Positions 1 through 7,900 of a stretch of 20,783 nt of DNA are shown piece after piece. Within the stretch, counting starts at the first letter, position 1, and each line of letters opens with the position of its first letter. The position numbers were made by a program, and so were the translations under genes. Source of the DNA: Mesotaenium endlicherianum (lineage: Eukaryota; Streptophyta; Zygnematophyceae; Zygnematales; Mesotaeniaceae); assembly GCA_009602735.1 (NCBI GenBank), contig WELA01011906.1:6759-27541 (forward strand). The letters run 5' to 3'. A model generated the notes under the pieces. That model did not search any database. It saw nothing but the letters and a program-made list of their open reading frames with translations, and was not told the origin of the DNA.

Positions 1-482
1 GTTGTCATTTTGGTGTATGTCTTGCTAGGAATGACCAGTATGAGTCATTGTATGTAAGCATTGGTAGAGTCAGCTAACTGAGCTACTTCTTGGTATGGAT
101 AAACTTGCCAACAGGGCGGTTGTCTTCATCTCATAGCAAGCTATCTACACTCTCGAATGGAGGGATGTAATACGCTGGCTTGAGTTTGGGTTATTCATGA
201 ATAGAGCTTTGTGGTGAGAGGGTCTGAATGGCAGTACACTCTTCCCTAAGCCACGCCGGTCATTGATCTAATTTTGAAAAATGGACTATTTTTTTTGGGA
301 GGGGGGGACTCTCTTTCTTTTTTTTTTGCTTACTTAAGTGTTTGCACTTTGTGTCCTCTCTCGGTATTCCTTAGTTGATTCTCCTCCACCCACTCGTACC
401 TCCGCACTCCTCTGTGACTGTCACTCTGTGTGGTTCCTATGTGCGGAGTTGTAGGCACTTTTTGGTGTGCTTATGTGGTTAA
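1..482. other. non-coding stretch of element A, nothing recognised
   Basis: No open frame of note, no RNA gene and no motif that I can name. It contains homopolymer runs (T, G and C/T-rich, about 288-330). It precedes the internal hairpin-polypurine module and is presumably 3' untranslated or spacer DNA of element A. Confidence 0.5.
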
Positions 483-517
483 AGCTGTCGAGTCGACAGC
501 TATTTAAGTTGGGGAGA
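483..517 (+). other. internal hairpin + polypurine-tract module
   Basis: A perfect 8-bp stem with a 3-nt loop (AGCTGTCG-AGT-CGACAGCT, 483-501) is followed by ATTTAAGTTGGGGAGA (502-517). The same arrangement recurs exactly 1200 bp downstream, directly before the LTR, where it is the true plus-strand primer region. Here no LTR start follows, so this is either a second internal polypurine tract or the relic of an older 3' end. The two stems differ at two pairs, both compensated. Confidence 0.6.
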
Positions 518-528
518 GGGAGATGGGA

Positions 529-1150
529 TGTGGGTTAGGAGTATTCAGTAAGCTGTGCTTACGTGCATACTCAGCAGCAAGTGTATGTACTAACTGAGTC
601 ATACACTGCCACGTCCTATATATGTACTGCATTAATAGCAGGAGCATCAGTGACTGATTGGTGTAAACTGTGAGTTGCAGTACACTGTTGGAGCAAGTGT
701 ACGTACTAACTGAGTAAGTACATTGCCATAAGTGGGATTGGGTAGCAGTGATGCATGGCACATCAGGGAACTGCTTGAGGTGACCAGCATATTGCTCAAA
801 ACCATATGTTTCTTTGAACTTAGAGTGTTCTGCAAATGTGTGGGTTAGGAGTATTCAGTAAGCTGTGCTTACCTGCATACTCAGCAGCAAGTGTATGTAC
901 TAACTGAGTCATACACTGCCACGTCCTATATATGTACTGCATTAATAGCAGGAGCATCAGTGACTGATTGGTGTAAACTGTGAGTTGCAGTACACTGTTG
1001 GAGCAAGTGTACGTACTAACTGAGTAAGTACATTGCCATAAGTGGGATTGGGTAGCAGTGATGCATGGCACATCAGGGAACTGCTTGAGGTGACCAGCAT
1101 ATTGCTCAAAACCATATGTTTCTTTGAACTTAGAGTGTTCTGCAAATGTG
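529..1150. repeat. 310-bp tandem duplication (two copies)
   Basis: Copy 1 runs about 529-838 and copy 2 about 839-1148, with a period of exactly 310 bp. I see only one difference, G at 565 against C at 875, so the duplication is recent or homogenised. Each copy also contains a diverged internal duplication of a segment reading CAAGTGTAYGTACTAACTGAGT. The short frames within it repeat only because the DNA repeats. I see no protein-coding signal. Confidence 0.9.
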
Positions 1151-1682
1151 GTTAAAATTTAAAATTTCCATTGGCTCATTAACCTGATGTTACNTTGTTA
1201 CTTATCTTGTGAGGGCATTCAATGCCATCAAACTAGTTGGTCTCCCTTTTCCTTCAGTACGCTGAATGTTGAGCAGGTACCTAAGTCACAAGAAATTGCT
1301 TGTGAGGAGCTTTCAAGGTGGGAGCACGGCAGGAGTTGAAGACCAAAAGAAGGAGAAAAGGCTTAGTTCAGTACGCTGAGCTTTAATAACATTCTTTCAT
1401 TGTTTGACCTCGAAAGGAGGTTGTTTGATTTGGGTGTGGTGTGCATGTTGTGAGCTGCTCTATTGTGTCTTTCAACTGGAAGGACTATTGTGAGTATAGG
1501 TATGTCAATGCATGTCTTCAGTTATTGATTGTGAAGTCAGATGGTTGCTTGCATGACAGTTTGTTATGATTATTTTCACTTGCACTGGGTAGGTGAATAT
1601 ATTACGCTCGTGTCTTGCTTGCTTGCTTTGCTTCACCTAGTTGACTGAAGTGTATTATTAAATAAAAGTATCATATGCTGAG
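1151..1682. other. non-coding spacer before the PPT, nothing recognised
   Basis: No credible ORF or RNA gene. It holds one N at 1194 within a short direct repeat (TGTTAC on both sides). It also has two copies of a dyad, TTCAGTACGCTGA (1253-1265 and 1367-1379), a motif that returns in the LTR at 2044-2056. Confidence 0.5.
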
Positions 1683-1718
1683 TGTTGTCGAGGCGACAAC
1701 AATTTAAGTTGGGGAGAT
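1683..1718 (+). other. terminal hairpin + polypurine tract of element A
   Basis: An 8-bp stem with a 3-nt loop (TGTTGTCG-AGG-CGACAACA, 1683-1701) is followed by ATTTAAGTTGGGGAGAT and then the LTR start TGTAATG at 1719. In the family, the polypurine tract just before the 3' LTR primes plus-strand DNA synthesis. The hairpin lies 4 nt upstream of the AAGTTGGGGAGAT tract. Element M keeps the left arm (GTGTTGTCG) before its own PPT but has lost the right arm. Confidence 0.8.
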
Positions 1719-1864
1719 TGTAATGAATCAGTTCATCATTTATTTAATTAATTGCATACATAAATATAACACTAAATAAGTATTATGTCAATATGCTCAC
1801 ATGTGCGAGTTCATCTAAATGAATGTATGTCAATGTAATGCGAGTTTATTTACTTTGTCAAAAA

Positions 1865-1970
1865 GGTCAGCAGGATGACTTTTGTATCACAATGTAGTTT
1901 GCTGACTTTGTTGAGAAGGTCAACAGGATGACTTTTGTATCATAGTATAGTTTGCTGAGATTTATATATC
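1865..1970 (+). repeat. 53-bp tandem repeat inside LTR A
   Basis: The two units begin GGTCAGCAGGATGACTTTTG (1865) and GGTCAACAGGATGACTTTTG (1918), 53 bp apart, with a handful of differences. They lie in what should be the U3 part, where tandem units often act as enhancers in LTR elements. That role is inference. Confidence 0.75.
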
Positions 1971-1972
1971 AG

Positions 1973-1982
1973 TTATATATAG
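1973..1982 (+). promoter_or_regulatory. possible TATA box in LTR A
   Basis: TTATATATAG lies about 255 bp into the LTR, directly after the 53-bp tandem repeat. This fits a U3 core promoter. The sequence is AT-rich generally, so the call is weak. Confidence 0.3.
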
Positions 1983-2986
1983 GATGTAATATCAGTAGGT
2001 TGACATAGAGTAAGCTCGCTTGATATTAGTCAGTATACTTAGCTTCAGTACGCTGAGGATAGATACATTCATTTAGATTATTATTTGTAGATTGGCACAT
2101 GTGACCGCAGTATACTGAAAGTCGGAAGGTCGACTGAGATTCGGTAAACCGATGTCCTACCAGTGTGGTTAACTCCTGGGTAGGCGGAGCCGTCGTCAGT
2201 CAACTGAACTATTAGGACTTCAGTCAACCAACCAATTAATATGGTCGTTATACCTAGATCCGTGGGTCCCAACTTAACGGGTTTCCCACGAAACGGCGCA
2301 CCTTGCGCCGTGGTCAACCAGGTGGTCACTAGGTACATAGCAGGCTGGGATCTCGTGGTCCCTCATTCTGGACAGTAGGCTTTACAGTCGGATTTCTACT
2401 TGCAAGTGATGTGTGCACTTTTTGGGTTCGTTCTAATGACCAGCCTTCACGGAAATTGCCATGGCTGCTTCGTTTGCGCTCCATTTGGAGCGAACTAGGA
2501 CTTTTCGGAAAGGTCTCGTCAAGATGCATCCGTTGCCGTTAAGTTTGCTCAATTTGGAGTAGTATTGACAGAGTTATGCCCTCTGACATTTCGGGGTCAC
2601 ACAGCGGACAGATTCCATGGTTTTTGCACCTAAGTCAGTGGGATGTGTTTGAGCTACTTTATGGTCATCTGAATGAGAGCGCCTTTGCTATTCAGTCCCC
2701 TGATGTTGTGTATGTGCTTACACATGCTTGTATGCCTGGTAGGCAAGAGGTCAGGAGTTTCTAAAGGAGAAGCTCTAGTCCTCAAGCTCGCCTCTTTCTT
2801 GTGCCTTGTATTCGTGTGCAACTATGGCACACTACGATAAGTGAGTCAAGGACTATAGATGAGTAAACGGAATTCATTATAAGGGCGAAGATCGCTCCCT
2901 GATTTCACACGCTTCCACCTATCTCTGATCTTTTATATTTAAATGAAATAAATTAATCTTGAATAAGCAAGATTCATTTCACTGGA

Positions 2987-4462
2987 TTACTGGCTGTTGC
3001 TGTCTTTTAAAGGCTGGTCTTTTCTCTCGACCTTCGAAAGGTGCTTGTCTGGACACTGCTCTCTGAAGTGACCTGGCTGCTGGCAATGGAAGCAAATCGA
3101 TTTTGTTGAGGTTGGTCTCGGCTTACTCCTACCACCACCTCTTCCATAGCCGCCTCGAGAGAAACCACCTCTCCCTCTAGACTGCATAGCATTGTACTCA
3201 TACCCATATTCATCACCCTGATCATCCTCAGCCCGGTCTCCTTCAATTGCATTGTAGGAACTGTGGGGCTTTTTCACAACCTTAGACACCAAAGCTTTAC
3301 TCTGGCGCTTGATTGAACTGCTGCTGATCCCAGGCATCAGCATCCTGGATCAAGTCAGCCAGTTTCTCATACTTCTTCTCAGCAAAATGACCAGAGACTT
3401 CGGATTTCAAGCCATACCTGAAGTATGCTATCCTATACCGTTCTGGCAAGTCTGGCTGTTTCATCATGTTCTCCTGGAACTTTTGAGCAAACTCAGCAAC
3501 TGAAGTGGTCTGCTTCAGTGTCAGGGAGATCATCGCATAGATAGCTTTCTCTTGCTGGTTGATGACATCAAACTTCTCATGCAACTTCTCGACAAACTCT
3601 ACCCACGTAGGGTCACCGAGTTGCTGAGCCTTACGCTCTCCTTTCCAGTAAAGCCACCAGTCTGCGGCACTGCCTTTCAGTAGCGCACCGGTGTGCCTGA
3701 CCTTCTCGTAATCTTGCAGTTCTGGGTAGTTCTCCAGCCACTGCTCAACATCCGCAAGAAACTTGATCAGGTAATATTTGCTGTTTCCCTCAGGATCATA
3801 GTCCTGGGGAGGTTTCGGCTTGGGCTTACTAGGCCCTCTGCCATCACCACCAGTGGTTTGAGACCCCAGTTGGTCTCTGTCCCGCAGTAGAGACATTATG
3901 ATTCTTTGTCCTCCTGTTGGGACTGATACATGGTCGACATTTGCGACTGCATTTGAACGAACAATGCTCCCAAGTCTACACTCTGGGGTGGTAGTCTAGC
4001 AAATGCAACAGCAGCATTGGCATCTACTCGCTGAATAGTGTTCTCAACAGTCCCTCTCGCTCCTGCAGCAGCAATTCCTGCCGCATTCAACCGGTCACGT
4101 ATTTGACCTAGGGGTACATTGAGTTGTACAGTAGGAGGTGGATTCATAACATTGGCCCTTGATGCCATAAGTTCTTCAACCGTGCGCTCGTCAGCTGGCT
4201 GTCCTTCCCTCCCTTCTGTATCTTCAGCAACCTTTGCCAATTTTTCAGCTTCTAATCTGGCTCTCTCCTCCTCAGCTTGCTGTGCTGCGACTGCGGCAAA
4301 AGCAGCTGCCTCATCTGCAGCCTCTCTAGCTGCAGTATCTGCCACTGCTTCAGAATAGGTACGGGTTCCCGCTACATGGCTTTCCGCCTGGTTTTTGACA
4401 TTCTCGTTATCCTGGTTCTCCATGTCTCGAGAGTTGCTAGTTTGAGACCTTGTCCGTACCAT
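2987..4462 (-). pseudogene. gag: gag of element G1 (two frameshifts)
   Basis: Gag forms the virus-like particle and packages the RNA. In order it has an Ala/Glu-rich coiled-coil segment (about residues 45-85), a Retrotrans_gag-type core (around the ADWWLYW and FAQKFQE motifs), an Arg/Gly-rich stretch, and one CCHC zinc knuckle (CFHCQQPGHFREQC, spacing CX2CX4HX4C). The start is the ATG 21 nt after the primer site, as in the other copies. By comparison with element P it has lost 1 nt in an A-run near 3903 and 2 nt near 3310. Together the two losses restore the original frame, so only the middle third reads differently. It ends at the usual gag stop, but the following pol is absent because element A abuts 5 bp beyond it. 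Confidence 0.88.
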
Positions 4463-4483
4463 ACAAAGAAGACTGTGATAACT

Positions 4484-4495
4484 GCTCCGATACCA
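4484..4495 (-). other. primer-binding site, tRNA-iMet-like
   Basis: Read on the minus strand this is TGGTATCGGAGC, one base different from the initiator-Met PBS TGGTATCAGAGC used by many plant LTR elements. It starts one base after the LTR end, and the gag ATG follows after only 21 nt. Confidence 0.8.
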
Positions 4496-4496
4496 C

Positions 4497-5216
4497 TAAA
4501 ATGAATTGACTTACCAAATAGGCGATTAACAGTTAACAAAGATCTTTATATCAGCAAGTAATCTTTATGGTATTTTCAATTAACTAGTTAAACGGCAAAG
4601 GATAACACAATAGCAGTGAACAATACTCGTAAGTCAAATGCGAGTAAACTAGCATCAATAATGCAATCAGTAAACTTGTACATAAGCAAGGTTAGAAGAC
4701 CGTGCGTATCAATGGCTTCTCGCCTTGGATTCAGGTTTCTCTCAGTAAGCTGTACAAGAGAGTTGGCCTCGTTTCCGAATGCCGAACTCGAGAGCAATGC
4801 CTAGCATATGTACATGGAATGAGTTTACTGTTGAACGGCCAGTGCGATGGCACCGCGTACCCAGGAGTTAACCGCGTTGGTAGGACCTCGGTTAACTAAA
4901 TTCACCGCCATCTCCCATCATCCCGAATTGCTATCCATCATAGAGATGTCATCTGGCCATTCATCTAGCATATCACACTTAGATGCATATCGAGGCAATT
5001 CGCTGCTACCGAGTACGGAAGTCAACTGGCTGTCAAAGAATGTGTCAGCAAGCTGACTTAGGTGGACTTCAGCCTGCTGCTTCCGGCTGAGTCATTAAAC
5101 TGATATTAAATATAAAGTCCAGCAGACTGAATATCAACTAAAGTTTACTAGGCTGAACTCAAATAACTATTATATTTAAATGAATATTATATCTACTAAT
5201 ATACTGATTCATTACA
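4497..5216 (-). repeat. LTR B (720 bp), 5' LTR of element G1
   Basis: On the minus strand it runs from TGTAATGAATCAG to CAATTCATTTTA, followed by a primer site. The last dinucleotide is TA where the other copies have CA, a single transition that would hurt integrase processing. The U3 part carries several CAGC/GCTG dyads, including TTCAG-N4-CTGAA. A TATAAAG lies about 55 bp from the 3' end. Short frames on both strands recur in every LTR copy and look incidental. Confidence 0.9.
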
Positions 5217-5713
5217 ACCAAGCTAGTCAATTACCTCGCGAAACAAGGAAGCAAGGTAGGCCGCACTTTTGGTCATATTCTCGATGTTGACGGCCTTCAG
5301 GAAGACCTCGCCCTCGGATGAAGCAGCCATGAAGTTGATGAGAGGCCTCTTCGTGTGGTCAGTCCACCCATCTGACGTGATTGTGAACTTGTTGACTCCA
5401 GCCCTCTCGATGAATTGCGCCACTTGCTTATCTGTAACAGCAGCCTCTTTATCCAGCAGAACAGTTCTCAAGCGGTCAACCTTAGGAGGTATGTAACCAG
5501 GACCAGCCTTCGCGACAGCTCTAAATGCTTCTGAATAAGATAAGCTATTTGCAACATTGAACGCCAATGCATTGTCATAGAAAAATCTTGCTATGGCTTG
5601 ATCTGCAAATTTTCTATGAGTGATATTGAAAGCAGCCTCTAGAGTGGTTTGACTACCACTCAGAATCACTGGACCTGAAGCATCAGCTATAACACCGAGC
5701 ATGGCAGATTTGT
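5217..5713 (-). pseudogene. hAT-family transposase fragment (DUF659 region)
   Basis: An open frame on the minus strand runs from 5711 to 5223 (the ATG at 5702 is internal to the original gene). It contains the hallmark of DUF659, the pre-catalytic part of many plant hAT transposases: a TSDGWTD motif, a following RRPLINF-like motif (here KRPLINF), a GEVFLKAVN segment, and the upstream ARFFYDNALAFN...F segment. hAT transposases are DDE cut-and-paste enzymes with an RNase H fold and a dimerising C-terminus. Both catalytic and dimerisation parts are missing here. The gene was broken at one end by element G1 (LTR start at 5216) and at the other by element M (LTR end at 5714), so it predates both. 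Confidence 0.82.
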
Positions 5714-7142
5714 TGAAAATAATCGACTTACCAAATAGGCGATTAACAATTAATGAAGATATTTATATCAGCAAGTAATGCTTATTTGAAATGAATCGAC
5801 TTACCAAATAGGCGATTAACAATATAAAGATCTTTACATCAGCAAGTAATCTTTATGGTATTTCCGTTCACTGTTTTAACGGCAAAGGACAATACACTAG
5901 CAGTGAATAATACTTGTAAGTCAAATGCGAGTAAACTAGCATCAAGGATGCACATCAGTAAACTCATACATAAGCAAGGTTAGAAGACAGTGCGTATCAA
6001 TGGCTTCTCGCCTTGGATTCAGATCTCTCTCAGTAAGCTGTACAGGAGAGTTGGCCTCGTTTCCAAATGCCGAACTCGAGAGCAATGTCTAGCGTATGTA
6101 CATGGAATGAGTTTACTGTTCAACGGTCAGTGCGATGGCACCGCCTACCCGGGAGTTAACCACGTTGGTAGGACCTTGGTTAACCAAATCCACCGCCATC
6201 TCCCATCATCCCGAATCGCCATCCATCATAGGGATGTCATCTGGCCATTCATCTAGCATACCACACTTAGATGCATATCGAGGCAGTTCGCTGCTACCGA
6301 GTACGGAAGTCAGTTGGCTGTCAAAGAATGTGTCAGCAAGCTGACTTAAGGTGACCTCAGCCTGCTACTTCCGGCCAAGTCATTAAACTGATATTAAGTA
6401 TAAAGTCCAGCAGACTGATTGTTAACTAGAGTTCAGCAGGCTGAACTTATTTAACTATATTACTTAAATTTATATTATATCGACCAGTATACTGATTCAT
6501 TACATTATTGTATTTTCTGTTAATTGATTAAGCAGCAAAAGACAACACACTAGCAGTGGATAATACTCGAAAGTCAAATGCAAGTAAACTAGCATCAATA
6601 ATGCAAACGGTAAACTCATACATAAGCAAGGCTAGAAGACAGTGCGTATCAATGGCTTCTCGCCTTGGATTTAGATCTCTCTCAATAAGCTGTACAAGAG
6701 AGTTGGCCTCGTTTTCGAATGCCAACCTCGAGAGCAATACCTAGCATATGTATATGGAATGAGTTTACTGTTCAACGGCCAGTGCGACGGCACCGCCTAC
6801 CCGTTGGTAGGACCTCGGTTAACCAGATCCACCACCATCTCCCATCATCCCGAATCGCCATCCATCCTAAGGATGTCATCTGGCCATTCATCTAGCATAC
6901 CATACTTAGATGCATATCTAGGCCGTTTGCTGCTACCGAGTACGGAAGTCAGCTGGCTGTCAAAGAATGTGTCAGCAAGCTGACCTAAGTTGACTTCAGC
7001 CTGCTGCACCCGGCTGAGTCATTAAACTGATAATTCTATAAAGTCCATCAAACTAAATATTTACTAAAGTTCAGCAAGCTGAACTTATTTAACTATTATA
7101 TTTAAATGAATATTATATCTCCGAATATATTGATTTATTACA
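5714..7142 (-). repeat. LTR E, 3' LTR of element M, split by a solo LTR
   Basis: On the minus strand it starts TGTAATAAATCA at 7142, directly after the PPT, and breaks at 6505. It resumes at 5786 and ends ...GATTATTTTCA at 5714. The break holds the 718-bp LTR D with AATAA on both sides. Without the insert the LTR is about 706 bp and reads through smoothly (...GAAAATACAATAAGCATTACTTG...) compared with the other copies. It pairs with LTR F at 15072-15333. Confidence 0.9.
5787..6504 (-). repeat. LTR D, solo LTR nested in LTR E (718 bp)
   Basis: A full-length LTR with intact TGTAATGAATC...TTCATTTCA ends, no PPT and no PBS next to it. It is flanked by the 5-bp duplication AATAA (on the minus strand before the TG at 6504 and after the CA at 5787). 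This is the standard signature of a retrotransposon that inserted and was then reduced to a solo LTR by LTR-LTR recombination. Confidence 0.93.
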
Positions 7143-7155
7143 ATCCCTCCAACTT
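7143..7155 (-). other. polypurine tract of element M
   Basis: AAGTTGGAGGGAT on the minus strand lies immediately before the 3' LTR start TGTAATAAATC. It is the plus-strand primer by position and composition. Upstream, GTGTTGTCG (about 7165-7173) matches the left arm of the hairpin before element A's PPT. A nearly identical tract, AAGTTGGAGGGAG, sits about 2.07 kb upstream at 9208-9220. Confidence 0.85.
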
Positions 7156-7305
7156 AACAGTCCCGACAACACTAACACTGGATACATGATTTTCCCAGCT
7201 GAAAATACTGATCTCCCTCTCAATGCCTCTTGCTTCAACACTGATGCCTAACGGTGGGGATTACTAGTAACAGCGTGCTGTCCCTCTGCCCTCAGCTCAG
7301 TGCGT

Positions 7306-7900
7306 TTATGAGGGAGATGTTCCTGGGGCTCTACGGTTAGGGGAGCGAGACCGAGAGCCAGACCTTCTTCTTTTGTCTTGGGGCCTCCTGAAGCCTGGGG
7401 GCTCCGAGTAGGGGGAACCAAGGGGAGAATGCAATAATTGGGTTGTTTCCTCCTGCACAGTCTAAAAATGAATGGAGGCAGCCTTCTCCTGGGCATCTTT
7501 CAAATTGACGGGTACATATACCGGCATCCCAGAAGAATATTGCATGACATGAGCCAAGGGCACATGCCCTCTCTGTGACAGAGATGGAGGGATTTCTCTA
7601 GCAACCCTCCTGTCTGCCCCGTCTAACTGTGTCTCTGCGCCTGCAGATAGGCTCTGTCCTCTGGCGGTTCCCAGCCAAGTGATATCTTTCTCTTCAACGA
7701 GCTAATGCAGGGCTATGCCTGCCCTGGCCAACCCCGTCTTCTCCATTGCAGGGGATGTGGCAGGTGTTTGGGTCACAGCGGGGCTAGTGTCCTCTTCCTC
7801 GCCTTCCTCTTCTTCTTCGTCTCACCCCTCCTCCTCTCCTTCCCCTGGCTCCTCTGATACTGCTGGGTCTTGTCTGTCAGCTGCTTCAGCTCCTCCCGAG
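7306..7900 (-). pseudogene. frameshifted C-terminal part of the extra ORF (ORF3)
   Basis: After the 401-aa ORF3 leaves its apparent frame (around 7890-7900), another minus-strand frame looks more protein-like. It has a Glu-rich acidic run, then a Thr/Pro/Ala stretch, a segment with VMQYSSGMPVYVPVNLKDAQ, and an Arg/Ser-rich tail (RRRSGSRSRSPNRR, about 7331-7372) before TAA at 7306-7308. It is interrupted by TGA at 7822-7824 and TAG at 7702-7704 and 7462-7464. I infer that the ancestral ORF3 was about 550 residues and that this is its decayed end. The Arg/Ser tail could bind nucleic acid, but no family is recognised. Confidence 0.5.

Larger units (their letters stand above)
1..2981 (+). mobile_element. 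3' part of Ty3/gypsy-like element A
   Basis: This is the right-hand end of a plus-strand LTR element whose 5' part lies outside the window. The evidence is a polypurine tract at 1706-1718 followed at once by an LTR that opens TGTAATGAATCA and closes GATTCATTTCA at 2981, the same termini as the shorter LTRs elsewhere here. No pol or gag coding is readable in 1-1718. Its LTR is about 1.26 kb against about 0.72 kb for the others, so it is a related but distinct subfamily. It ends directly against the gag end of a minus-strand element (G1), which suggests insertion there. CTGGA (2982-2986) would be the target duplication, but the other side is outside the window. Confidence 0.7.
1719..2981 (+). 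repeat. long LTR of element A (about 1263 bp)
   Basis: It begins TGTAATGAATCA after a polypurine tract and ends GATTCATTTCA. These are the same ends as the 720-bp LTRs in this window, and the middle (about 2100-2220) is recognisably similar to them: the CCTACCAnNGTGGTTAACTCC...GGTAGGCGG block. The extra length includes a 53-bp tandem repeat and a unique stretch around 2230-2900. It has no coding capacity that I trust. The right end is placed by terminal similarity. A shorter end at TTTCACA (about 2909) was considered less likely. Confidence 0.72.
2982..5216 (-). mobile_element. element G1: 5' LTR and gag of a minus-strand chromovirus
   Basis: Read on the minus strand it has an LTR (5216-4497), primer site (4495-4484) and gag (4462-2987), and is then cut off where element A abuts it, before any pol. 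The target duplication expected next to the LTR start would be the bases at 5217-5221 (accaa on the plus strand). The matching copy cannot be seen. It lies inside the hAT transposase fragment, in the same orientation as element M. Confidence 0.8.

Noticed and set aside
483-501. Palindrome as a bacterial-type terminator or operator
   Set aside because: The context is a eukaryotic retrotransposon with no T-run after the stem. The repeated link to a PPT explains it better.
504-1145. Pairs of identical 62-85-codon frames on the minus strand
   Set aside because: They repeat only because the DNA is a 310-bp tandem duplication. Composition and lack of any domain do not support coding.
2576-2764. 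62-codon plus-strand frame inside LTR A
   Set aside because: Short, with no domain, located within an LTR. No support beyond being open.
4588-7000. Recurring 60-90-codon frames inside the LTRs on both strands (for example those beginning MRINGFSPW)
   Set aside because: They occur at the same place in every LTR copy but are truncated differently and have no recognisable domain. They are best explained as shadows of a conserved LTR sequence.
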